64,000 nucleotides of DNA from Sambucus nigra (Eukaryota; Streptophyta; Magnoliopsida; Dipsacales; Adoxaceae), in assembly GCA_949130495.1 (NCBI GenBank), contig OX422211.1, forward strand, positions 400,391,049 through 400,455,048, in the 5' to 3' direction. The position numbers and the translations under genes were made by a program. Of this stretch, positions 24,171 to 35,671 are shown in pieces (the first letter of the stretch is position 1; the number at the start of each line of letters is the position of its first letter). The notes beneath the pieces were generated by a model. It ran no database searches and was not told the DNA's origin. It worked only from the letters and a program-made list of their open reading frames with translations.

Positions 24171-25659
24171 CCTCCCATGAATCGCAAAACTGAAAATGTG
24201 AAATTTGCAAGTTCTCAAATTTTTCTTCAACATCAAATCTCTCAAAGCTTTTCTCATCAGGGTGCGCAACATCACGATCTTCAATCTTTGTACCTACACA
24301 CACGAGATAAAGCAAAACCCTTTATGGCGCATCGAGTTTAAAACGATATAAGTATAAAGCATTAATAAATCAAATCTCCCCCATAATGCAAAAACCCACC
24401 CATAACATGATAATTCTTTCTCCCCCTTTTTATGATGTCCCCAAATAGACAGATAAGAAGAAACAATCAAAACATGGAGTGTCACGATAAAAATGCATAA
24501 CAAATATGAATCAATCAACGCGCATGCAAACGAGTATCCCACAAACATCCACAAACTATTTTTGGATTTTTTAATTTTTTTGTACAAAAATAAGATAATA
24601 AAAATCATACCATGGATTTAAACTCAAGCAACCAAGTCATGGAAACGGAATGTATCGGTGTGAACACATTCGATAGGTAAATAAACTAAATCAATGATAT
24701 GTGCACGATGAATACGTGTAATCCTAACAAATGAACATCAAAAGTATCCTTAGGTGTAAAAATTTGTTGAATTTAGAAGACATCGTCTTATGAAAATCAA
24801 CAAAATAAAGTCAAAGTGATTTCTACACCAATAACGTCGAAAACTATTTAGCGCTTTTTAAAGATTTCCAACGACATGCAAACCCGTTATAAAATCTTCA
24901 ACCAATCTCCCTCATATATATTTTCTTTTAGAGTTGTTAAACTAAATTCTCAAACTTTGGAGAATTGGTGCAAAAACCTAAATGGCCCATAAATGGCATG
25001 AATTTCTTTTTAATGCCTTTAAATCTTTCGAGCTCTTTTAAACCGCTTTGGACCCTTGATAATAAAATTCCTCAATTTTTTTAAGTCCAATTCAAACGAC
25101 GGCTTATTCGCAAAGGACAAATAAAAAAAAATTCGTAGTCCTTCACCCAATTTAAAACAAAGCACACAACCTCACAAACGGCACTTACATGCACAACTTT
25201 CAAATCAAGTTTAATCGCGCTTGGTTCGTTTTAAGGACAGGATTGAAGTGAAATAACCCAACCAACATGTGATAAGATAAGCACAATAATCAAACAAATC
25301 CGTGCATGTGTGCAATAAAGGAAATTTTGAGTCAAACATGTAAGAAGTAACACTTAATTACATCTTACTGACTCCAAACATTATAAAGCACATGGATAAA
25401 TTGACCTATTGTCTCAAAACACTATTAAATAGTCACATGAAAAATGGAATGATGTTGTGACTCGGTCATCCTAAGTGTCCATCCATAAAAGGTACAAACA
25501 AAATACAAAATTCTTTTTGGATTTTTCAAATTTTTTACCAAAATAAAATCTTTTTGTATTTTTCAAAAGAAAAAATTTATTACAAAAAGTACATGTCATT
25601 ACACTAGAAAATATATATCATGAAACCACAACTAGTGTATGACAAACATGCAAACACAA

Positions 25660-26536
25660 TCATCTATATGATATCGAAAGAGAAGAATCATGTGCAAGCA
25701 AACGAAAATCAACTTGTCTAAAATCTAGTGCCTCTAAAAGTGATTTCCTAACCCAAACAGATGTGACATGACGCATGGGGGTTTTGGGAACCAAGGGAAC
25801 ACTGGACATAAACTTCCGAGGATATTTTCCAAGATCAAAACAAAAACGCCTAAGGTGACCTTTCCTACCAAAATATGAACATGTGTAAAGGGGTGAAACG
25901 ACACCTATGGGTTGACCTTTTCTAACATCGTTGAAATTGGTTGACCCTCTAAAATAAATAATGGTTTTGTCTATAGCATTAGAAGCATGAGAAAAAGATG
26001 AGCCATTACCATCACTATCAAACCTACTTGAGTCTATTAAATTATTTTTTAACTTAAATTTTTTTTACTAAAGCAAAGAATTAGACTCTTCCAATTTAAG
26101 GGACGCCTTCTTCCAATTTTCAACAATTCCTAAAAGGTTATCTCTCTCTCCCTCAATTAAAGCAAACTTTAACCTAATAGTCTCTTCACGTGCCACAAAC
26201 TCATTGATTAAAATATTTTTGTCATCTTTGGCATAAACACAAACCTTCGAATTTTTAAGGTCCTCCAGTTCTTTTTCTAAAAATAGGACCCTATCATCAC
26301 TCTCCTTCTTGGAAAATTTTAAGCAACAAAGTCAAGGTCCAACGAAACAAATTTTTCACGATAAAAATCTAGTTGATTTTAAACCGTTGGCAAAAGATCC
26401 ATCGCGGATTTAAAATGAGAATTTTCTTTTTCCAAAAATAAATTCTTCTAGCAAACGTCAAATTCAAGTAATTTATATCTTCAAAACTTTGGCTCGTGTC
26501 ATCAAAGGGGGGCATCCGATTAGATAAGTGCTCCAT
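25660..26536 (-). pseudogene. gag-like frame of INT2 (broken)
   Basis: Same layout as the other units: MEHLSNRMPPFDD start at 26536, coiled coil, then the CCHC region near 25870. A 1-bp deletion at about 26317-26323 (GAAAATTTTAAGC on plus, where INT1 and INT4 have one more A) shifts the frame early and is shared with INT3. Further stops follow and the first knuckle cysteines are changed. No intact product. Confidence 0.72.
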
Positions 26537-26636
26537 CAGAAAAAAATGTAATTTTTCACAAAATTGATTTAAAAAAAAAATCAACATCACATAAATTTTG
26601 CGAAAAATAGGAATACACGATAAATTAGCGTAACCC

Positions 26637-26648
26637 GCTCTGATACCA
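26637..26648 (-). other. Primer binding site (outer), INT2/LTR C
   Basis: TGGTATCAGAGC on minus, perfect match to the tRNA-iMet type. Confidence 0.85.
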
Positions 26649-26651
26649 ATT

Positions 26652-27953
26652 TGTAAACGTTATTAGACAAATTGTATCAGAAATTAAATCCTCAAAAAAT
26701 CTGGATAAAGCAATAAATTAGCGTAACTCGCTCTGATACCAATTCGAAAAACGTGACGGTGTGTTATAATTGATTAAATTCACAAATTTCTACTTTGGCA
26801 CACTTATTTAGTTAGAGTCTATTTTTAAATCAAATTAAATTAGCCCCTAAACATGCTTCTAAAGTGCGTGTGTCAACCCATAAATAAATAAAGCATGCGA
26901 CACAAATTTCAGAAAAAATCCCCGAAGGGCAAAACCTTTTTATTTCTAGAACTTTGAAAAGTTTACAAGACTATTGACTTAAATACCATCTTGCTTTCTC
27001 CCACAAAAGTAACGCACGATATCTATGTCAAACCTTCAAAGAAACAGCTAGAAATCTGCAGTGGTTCACGCACAACAATACCACAAGGACGCGCAGTCCA
27101 GACACGCACTCTAAAATCTTCAGAAGGACTCCCTCCATAATAGCACGCAGCTGTTGGTTGTAGATCTCTCCTCACAAAGTATGAACAAATAGTAAAATAC
27201 GTTCTTAGGTTCCACAAAACAACTCACACAAAACTAATTGGGATTTTTGTGAATTTTAAACAAAACAAATATTTTAACCCTTAAATTGTTGGAGAAGAAA
27301 ACATTCCACCAAAAGATATTTATCAAAGAGATTCTAGGCAGATAAACCAAAACCAAAAGAAACTTTTTAAAGTTTCAAACTATTTCTCCACGTTTAAAAA
27401 ACAAAGCCGACATTCCTTTTTATATGAATTTGAGGTGATCAAAGAGATCAGCATGAAAGTAGCGTGTCAGCCAAAAAGTCAGGTAGCTCGAACGAGAATC
27501 CCATCTCGCTCGAATGAGGGACGCGTGTCGTTCGAACTACTACGCGCGACATCCCAATGTCGTTCGAATGAGATGGTGATCTTTTTTGAACGACCTGGGC
27601 ATCGAAACTTAGGTTCGCTTACTGCCTTCGAAATTTTTTCAAACCTTTTAAACAAAACAATGTTTTCCAAAACAGCTAATAACCTTTTTATAAATAACAT
27701 TTATAAAAGCATTTTTATATAAATGCTTTTTAAAACTCCTTTTAAAAATATCCCAACACTCTTAATATGAAATGTAAATGAAACTTTAAAACAATATCTT
27801 ACCAAAGATCATATTGAGGGGCTTGAATGTTGAAGACAACCTGTAATTCACATTCGTCTTTTGTAGATAAAAACTTCTTCAATTCTTTGACGATTGTAAT
27901 GGTATACGACATAATTAATTGTGACAGACATTTACAAAAAATATGTCCTTACA
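26652..27953 (-). repeat. Array LTR C
   Basis: 1302 bp, TGTAAGGACAT to CGTTTACA on minus. The inner primer-site copy is at 26721-26744. No target duplication on either side, since both sides are internal regions. Confidence 0.9.
27485..27592 (-). promoter_or_regulatory. Palindrome ladder in LTR C
   Basis: Modules start at 27485, 27507, 27529, 27561 and 27583 (22, 22, 32 and 22 bp). The last is degraded. Confidence 0.72.
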
Positions 27954-29523
27954 AATCTCCCCCTATGTCTATGCCGGTACATACATAAACACATCCGAAT
28001 TATCAAATACCAAATTACCTATACAAATCTACCCTCCCATGAATCCCAAAACTGAAAAGGTGAAATTTAAAAGTTCTCAAATTTTTCTTCAACATCAAAT
28101 CTCTCAAAGATTTTCTCATCAGGGTGCGCAACATCACGATCTTCAATCTTTGTACCTACACACACGAGATAAAGCAAAAACTTTTATGGCGCATCGACTT
28201 TAAAATGATATAAGAATAAAGCATTAATAAATCAAATCTCCCCCATAATGCAAACCCCCCCCCCCCCCATAACATGATAATTCTTTCTCACCCTTTTTAT
28301 GATGTCCCCAAATAGACAGATAAGAAGAAACAATCAAAACATGGAGTGTCACGATAAAAATTCATAACAAATATGAATCAATCAACGCACATGCAAGGGA
28401 GTATCCCACAAACATCCACAAACTATTTTTCAATTTTTTAATTTTTTTGTACAAAAATAAGATAATAAAAATCACACCATGGATTTAAACTCAAGCAACC
28501 AAGTCATGGAAACGGAATGTATAGGTGTGAACACATTCGATAGATAAATAAACTAAATCAATCATATGTGCACGATGAATACGTGTAATCCTAACAAATG
28601 AACATCAAAAGTATCCTTAGGTGTAAAAATTAGTTGAATTTAGAAGACATCGTCTTATGCAAATCAACAAAATAAAGTCAAAGTGATTTCTACACCAATA
28701 ACGTCCAAAACTATTTAGCGCTATTTAAAGATTTCCAACGACGTGCAAAGCCGTTATAAAATCTCCAACCAATCTCCCTCATATATATTTTCTTTTAGAG
28801 TTATTAAACTAAATTCTCAAACTTTGGAGAATTGGTGCAAAAACCTAAATGGCCCATAAATGGCATGAATTTCTTTTTATTGCCTTTAAATCTTTCGGGC
28901 ACTTTTAAACCGCTTTGGACCCCGGTTAATAAACTTCCTCAATTTTTTAAGTCCAATTCAAACGATAGCTTAATCGCAAAGGATAAATAAAAAAAATTTG
29001 TAGCCTTTCACCGTTTTATAACAAAGCACACAACCTCACAAACGGCACTTACATGCACAACTTTCTTATCAAGTTTAATTGCGCTTGGTTCGTTTTAAGG
29101 ACAGGATTGAAGTGAAATAACCCAACCAACATGTGATAAGACAAGCACAATAATCAAAAAAATCCGTGCATGTGTGCAATAAAGGAAATTTTGAGTCAAA
29201 CATGAAAGAAGTAACACTTAATTACATCTTAATGACTCCAAACATTGTAAAGCACATGGATGAATTGACCTATTGTCTCGAAACACTATTAAATAGTCAC
29301 ATGAAAAATGGAATGATGTTGTGACTCGGTCATCCTAAGTGTCCATCCATAAAAGGTGCAAACAAAATACAAAAATCTTTTTGGATTTTTCAAATTTTTT
29401 ACCAAAATAAAATCTTTTTGTACTTTTCAAAAGCAAAAATTTAATACAAAAAGTACATGTCATTACACTAGCAAATATATATCATGAAACCACAACTAGT
29501 GTATGACAAACATGCAAACACAA

Positions 29524-30402
29524 TCATCTATATGATATGGAAAGAGAAGACTCATGTGCAAGCAAACGGAAATCAACTTTCCTAAAATCTAGTGCCTCTA
29601 AAAGTGATTTCCTAACCCAAACGGATGTGACATGATGCATGGGGATTTTGGGAACCAAGGGAACACTGGACATAAACTTCCGAGGATATTTTCCAAGATC
29701 AAAACAAAAACGCCTAAGGTGACCTTTCCTACCACAATACGAACATGTGTAAACGGGTGGAACGACACCTATGGGTTGACCTTTTATAACATCGTTGAAG
29801 TTGGTTGAACCTCTAAAATAAATAATGGTTTTGTCTATAGCATTAGAAGCATGAGAACAAGATGAGCCATTACCATCACTATCAAACCTACTTGAGTCTG
29901 TCAAATTATTTTTTAACTTTAAATTTTTTTACTAAAGCAAAGAATTAGACTCTTCCAATTTAAGGGACGCCTCCTTCAAATTTTCAACAATTCCTAAAAG
30001 GGTATCTCTCTCTCTCCCTCAATTAAAGCAAACTTTAACCTAATAGTCTCTTCACGTGCCATAAACTCATTGATTAAAATATTTTTGTCATCTTTGGCAC
30101 AAACACAAACCTTCGAATTTTTAAGGTTCTCCAATTCTTTTTCTAAAAATAGGACCCTATCATCACTCTCCTTCTTGGAAAATTTTAAGCAACAAAGTCA
30201 TGGTCCAACGAAACAAATTTTTCACGATAAAAATCTAGTTGATTTTAAACCGTTTGCAAAAGATCAATCGCGGATTTAAAATGAGCATTTTCTTTTTCCA
30301 AAAAAAAATTCTTCTAGCAAACGTCAATTTCAAGTAATTTATATCATCAAAACTTTGGCTCGTGTCATCAAAGGGGGGCATCCGATTAGATAAGCGCTCC
30401 AT
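29524..30402 (-). pseudogene. gag-like frame of INT3 (broken)
   Basis: If open it would give about 290 residues: a short SIRE-like Gag start, a long charged coiled-coil segment, an acidic/serine linker, then the knuckle CSYCGRKGHLRRFC near 29705-29750 and a basic tail. The 3' part, from about 29904 to 29524, is open for 126 codons. The 5' part is broken by the 1-bp deletion near 30185, shared with INT2. The UBN2 capsid-like domain and first CCHC of the full-length SIRE Gag are absent. Such a protein might co-assemble with full-length Gag; that is inference. Confidence 0.75.
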
Positions 30403-30501
30403 TAGAAAAAATTGTAATTTTTCATAAAATTGATTTAAAAAAAAATCAACATCACATAAATTTTGCGGAAAATAGGAATACATGATAAATTAGCGTAACC
30501 C

Positions 30502-30513
30502 GCTCTGATACCA
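30502..30513 (-). other. Primer binding site (outer), INT3/LTR D
   Basis: Perfect TGGTATCAGAGC on minus. Confidence 0.85.
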
Positions 30514-30516
30514 ATT

Positions 30517-31818
30517 TGTAAACGTGATTAGACAAATTGTATCAGAAAGTAAATCCTCGAAAAATCACGATAAAGCGATAAATTAGCGTAACCCTCTCTA
30601 ATACCAATTCGAAAAACGTGCCGGTGTGTTATAATTGATTAAATTCACAAATTTCTACTTTGGCACACTTAATTAGTTAGAGTCTATTTTTAAATCAAAT
30701 TAAATTATCCCCTAAACATGCATCTAAAGTGCGTGTGTCAACCCATAAATAAATAAAGCATGCGACACAAATTTCAGGAAAAATCCCAGAAGGGCAAAAC
30801 CTTTTTATTTCTAGAAGTTTGAAAAGTTTACAAGACTATTGACTTAAATACCATCTTGATTTCTCCCACAAGAGTAATGCACGGTATCTTGGTCAAACCT
30901 TCAAAGCAACAACTAGAAATCTGCAGTGGTTCATGCACAGCTATACCACAAGGACGCGCAGTCCAGACACTCACTCTAAAATCTTCACAAGGACTCCCTC
31001 CATAATAGCACGCAGTTGTTGGTTGTAGAGCTCTCCCCACAAAGTATGAACAAATAGTAAAATACGTTCTTAGGTTCCACAAAACAACTCACACAAAACT
31101 AATTGGGATTTTTGTGAATTGTAAGCAAAACAAATATTTGAACCCTTAAATTGTTGGAGAAGAAAACATTCTACCAAAAGATATTTATCGAAGAGATTCT
31201 GGGCAGAAAAACCAAAACCAAAAGAAACTTTTTAAAGTTTCAAACTGTTTCTCCACGTTTAAAAAACAAAGCTGGCATTGCTTTTTATATGAATTTGAGG
31301 CGATCAAAGAGATCAGCATGAAAGTAGCGTGTCAGCCAAAAAGTCAGGTAGCTCGAACGAGAATCCCATCTCGCTCGAATAAGGGACGCGTGTCATTCTA
31401 ACTACTATGCGCGACATCCCAATGTCGTTCGAATGAGATAGTGATCTTGTTTTAACGACCTGGGCATCGAAACCTAGGTCCGCTTACTGCCTTCGAAATT
31501 TTTTCAAACCTTTTAAAAAAAACCATGTTTTCCAAAATAGCTAATAACCTTTTTATAAATAACATTTATAAAAACATTTTTATATAGACGCTTTTTAAAA
31601 CTCCTTTTAAAAATATCCCAACACCCTTAATATGAAATGCAAATGAAACTTTAAAACAATATCTTACCAAAGATCATATTGAGGGGCTTGAATGTTGAAG
31701 ACAACTTGTAATTCGGATTAGTCTTTTGTAGATAAAAACTTCTTCAATTCTTCGACGATTGTAATGGTATACGACATAATTAATTGTGACAGACATTTAT
31801 AAAAAAAATGTCCTTACA
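30517..31818 (-). repeat. Array LTR D
   Basis: 1302 bp complete LTR. The inner primer-site copy near 30584-30609 is degraded. Palindrome ladder at 31350-31457, with some cores mutated. Confidence 0.9.
31350..31457 (-). promoter_or_regulatory. Palindrome ladder in LTR D
   Basis: Five positions at 22, 22, 32 and 22 bp spacing. The third and fifth cores are mutated. Confidence 0.65.
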
Positions 31819-34375
31819 AATCTCCCCCTATGTCTATGCCGGTACATACATAAAAATATCCGAATTATCAAATACCAAATTACCTATACAAATCTACCCT
31901 CCCATGAATCCCAAAACTGAAAAGGTGAAATTTGCAAGTTCTCAAATTTTTATTCAACATCAAATCTCTCAAAGCTTTTCTCATCAGGCTGTGAAACATC
32001 ATGATCTTCAATCTTTGTACCTACACACATGAGATAAAGCAAAAACCTTTGTGGCCCATCGAGTTTGAAATGATATAAGAACGAAGCATTAATAAATCAA
32101 ATCACCCCCATAATGCAACCCCCCCCCCATAACATGATAATTCTTTCTCCCCTTTTTTATGATGTCCTCAAATAGACAGATAAGAAGAAACAATCAAAAC
32201 ATGGAGTGTCACGATAAAAATGCATAACAAATATGAATCAATCAACGCACATGCAAAGGAGTATCCCACAAACATCCACAAACTATTTTTGGAATTTTCA
32301 ATTTTTTCATACAAAAATAAGATAATAAAAATCACACCATGGATTTAAACTCAAGCAACCAAGTCATGGAAACGGAATGTATAGGTGTGAACACATTCGA
32401 TAAGTAAATAAACTAAATCAATCATATGTGCACGATGAATACGTGTAATCCTAACAAATGAACATCAAAAGTATCCTTAGGTGTAAAAATTTGTTGAATT
32501 TAGAAGACATCGTCTTATGCAAATTAACAAAATAAAGTCAAAGTGATTTCTACACCAATAACGCCGAAAACTATTTAGCGCTTTTTAAAGATTTCCAACG
32601 ACGTGCAAACCCGTTATAAAATCTCCAGCCAATCTCCCTCATATATATTTTCTTTTAGAGGTTTTAAACTAAATTCTCAAACTTTGGAGAATTGGTGTGA
32701 AAACCTAAATGGCCCATAAATGACATGAATTTATTTTTATTGCCTTTTAATTTTTCGGGTTCTTTTGAACCTCTTTGGAGCCCGGATAATAAAATTCCTC
32801 AATTTTTTAAGTCCAATTTAAACGGTGGCTTAATCTCAAAGGATAAATAAAAAAAATTGTATCCCTCCACTGTTTTCAAACAAAGCACACAACCTCACAA
32901 ACGGCTCTTACATTCACAACTTTCTTATCAAGTTTTGACGTGCTTGGTTCAATTTAAGGACAGTGTTGAAGTGGAAACACCCAACCAACATGTGATATGA
33001 CAAGAAGAATAATCAAATAAATCCGTGCATGTGTGCAATAAAGGAAATTACGAGTCAAACATGTAGGAAGTAACACTTAATTACATCTTAATGACTCCAA
33101 ACATTATAAAGCACATGGATGAATTGACCTATCCTCTCAAAACACTATCAAATTGTCACATGGAAAATGGAATGATGTTGTGACTCGATCATCCTAAGTG
33201 TCCATCCATAAAAGGTGCAAACAAAATACAAAAATCTTTTTGGATTTTTCAAAAAATTTATCAAAATAAAATATTTTTGTATTTTTCAAAAGCAAAAATT
33301 TAATACAAAAAGTATTTGTCATTACACTAGAAAATATATATCATGAAACCACAACTAGTGTATGACAAACATGCAAACACAATCATCTATATGATATGGA
33401 AAGAGAAGAATCATGTGCAAGCAAAAGTGAATACACTTGTCTAAAATCTAGTGCCTCTAAAAGTGATTTCCTAACCCAAACGGATGTGACATGATGCGTG
33501 GGGGGTTTTGGGAACCAAGGGGACACTAGACATAAACTTCCTTGGACATTTTCCAAGATCAAAACAAAAACGCCTAAGGTGACCTTTCCTACCACAATAT
33601 GAACATGTGTAAACGGGTGGAACGACACCTATGGGTGACCTTTTCTAACATCCTTGAAATTGGTTGACCCTCTAAAACAAATAATGGTTTTATCTTTATC
33701 ATTAAAAGCATGAGAACAAGATGATCCATTACCATCACTATCAAACCTACTTGAGTCTGTCAAATCATTTTTTAACTTCAAAATTTTTGACTCAAGCAAA
33801 GAATTAGACTCTTCCAATTTAAGGGACTCCTTTTTCAAATTTTGAACAATTCCTAAAAGGGTATCTCTCTCTCCCTCAATTAAAGAAAACTTTTCCCTAA
33901 GAGTCTCTTCACGTTCCACAAACTCATTGATTAAAATATTTTTGTCATCTTTGGCACAAACTCAAACCATCGAATTTTAAAGATCCTCCAATACTTTTTC
34001 TAAAAATAGGACCCTATCACCAATCTCGTTATTGGAAAATTTTAAAGCAACAAAGTCATGGTCCAACGAAACAAATTTTTCACGATAAAAATCTAGTTGA
34101 TTTTGAACCGTATGCAAAAGATCCATCGCAATTTTAAAACGATAATTTTCTTTTTCCAAAAAATAAATTCTTCTAGCAAACGTCAAATTCAAGTAATTTA
34201 TATCATCAAAACTTTGACTCGTGTCATCAAAGGGGGGCATCCGATTAGATAAGTGCTCCATCAGAAAAATTACGATTTTTCACAAAACTTATTTAAAAAA
34301 AAAATCACCATCACATAAATTTTGCGGAAAATAGGAATACGCGATAAATTGGTGTAACCCGCTCTGATACAAATT
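31819..34375 (-). mobile_element. INT4 (complete internal region)
   Basis: 2557 bp: polypurine tract, poly-G of 10 at 32119-32128, 3' untranslated region, broken gag-like frame (33383-34261), primer site 34361-34372 with one mismatch. Confidence 0.9.
33383..34261 (-). pseudogene. gag-like frame of INT4 (broken)
   Basis: Coiled coil plus CCHC frame as in INT3. Two stops close together, at 33977-33979 and 33962-33964, recur at homologous codons in INT5 and INT6. A 1-bp deletion near 33631-33640 just before the knuckle is shared with INT5 only. Between the breaks, long stretches stay open (33977-34261 and 33629-33919). Confidence 0.75.
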
Positions 34376-35671
34376 TGTAAACTTGATTAGACAAATTGTT
34401 TCAGAAAGTCTCAAAAAATCAGGATCGAGCGATAAATTAGCGTAACCCGCTCGGATACCAATTCGAAAAACGTGACGGTGTGTGATAATTGATTAAATTC
34501 ACAAATTTCTACTTTGGCACACTTATTTAATTAGAGTCTATTTTTAAATCAAATTAAATTAGCCCCTAAACATGCATCTAAAGTGCGTGTGTCAACCCAT
34601 AAATAAATAAAGCATGCGACACAAATTTCAGGAAAAATCCCTGAAGGGCAAAACCTTTTTATTTCTAGAAGTTTGAAAAGTTTACAATACTATTGACTTA
34701 AATACCATCTTGCTTTCTCCCACAAGATTAATGCACGGTATCTTTGTCAAACCTTCAAAGCAACAGCTAGAAATCTGCAGTGGTTCACGCACAGCTATAC
34801 CACAAGGACGCGCAGTCCAGACACGCAGTCTAAAATATTCATAAGGACTCCATCCATAATAGCACGCAGCTGTTGCTTGTACAGCTCTCCCTAGAAAGTA
34901 TGAACAAATAGTAAAATATGTTCTTAAGTTCCACAAAAAACTCACACAAAAGTAATTGGGATTTTTGTGAATTGTAAACAAAACAAATATTTGAACCCTT
35001 AAATTGTTGGAGAAGAAAACATTCTACCAAAAGATATTTATCGAAGAGATTCTGGGCAGATAAACCGAAACCAAAAGAAACTTTATAAAGTTTCAAAGTG
35101 TTTCTCCACGTTTAAAAAACAACGCTGACATTCCTTTTTATATGAATTTGAGGCGATCAAAGGGATCAGAATGAAAGTAGCGTGTCAGCCAAAAAGTCAG
35201 GTAGCTCGAACAAGAATCCCATCTCGCTTGAATGAGGGACGCGTGTCGTTCGAACTACTACGCGGGACACTCCAATGTCGTTTGAATGAGATGGTGATCT
35301 TGTTTGAACGACCGGGGCATCGAAACCTAGGTCTGCTTACTGCCTTCTAAAATTTTTCAAACCTTTTCAAAAAAACAATGTTTTCCAAAACAACTAATAA
35401 CCTTTTTATAAATAACAATTATAAAAACATTTTTATATAAAATCTTTTTAAAACTACTTTTAAAAATATCCATACACTCTTAATATGAAATTTAAATGAA
35501 ACTTTAAAACAATATCTTACCAAAGATCATATTGAGGGGCTTTAATGTTGAAGACAACTTGTAATTCAGATTCGTCTTTTGTTGATAAAAATTTCTTCAA
35601 TTCTTCGACGATTGTAATGGTATACGACATAATTAATTATGACAGACATTTATAAAAAATATGTCCTTACA
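34376..35671 (-). repeat. Array LTR E
   Basis: 1296 bp. It shares several substitutions with LTR F, for example in the palindrome region and CCTTCTAAAATT near 35342, marking the two as closest relatives. Confidence 0.9.
35203..35310 (-). promoter_or_regulatory. Palindrome ladder in LTR E
   Basis: Five positions in the 22, 22, 32, 22 pattern. Several cores carry single changes shared with LTR F. Confidence 0.65.

Larger units (their letters stand above)
24171..26651 (-). mobile_element. INT2, main part
   Basis: Rest of INT2 after the Tekay insertion: 3' untranslated region (24171 to about 25659), broken gag-like frame and primer site at 26637-26648. The poly-G run of the other units is replaced by a short mixed sequence near 24388-24402. 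Confidence 0.87.
27954..30516 (-). mobile_element. INT3 (complete internal region)
   Basis: 2563 bp uninterrupted: polypurine tract at 27954, poly-G run of 14 at 28255-28268, 3' untranslated region, broken gag-like frame, leader, primer site at 30502-30513. The clearest example of one unit. Confidence 0.9.
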
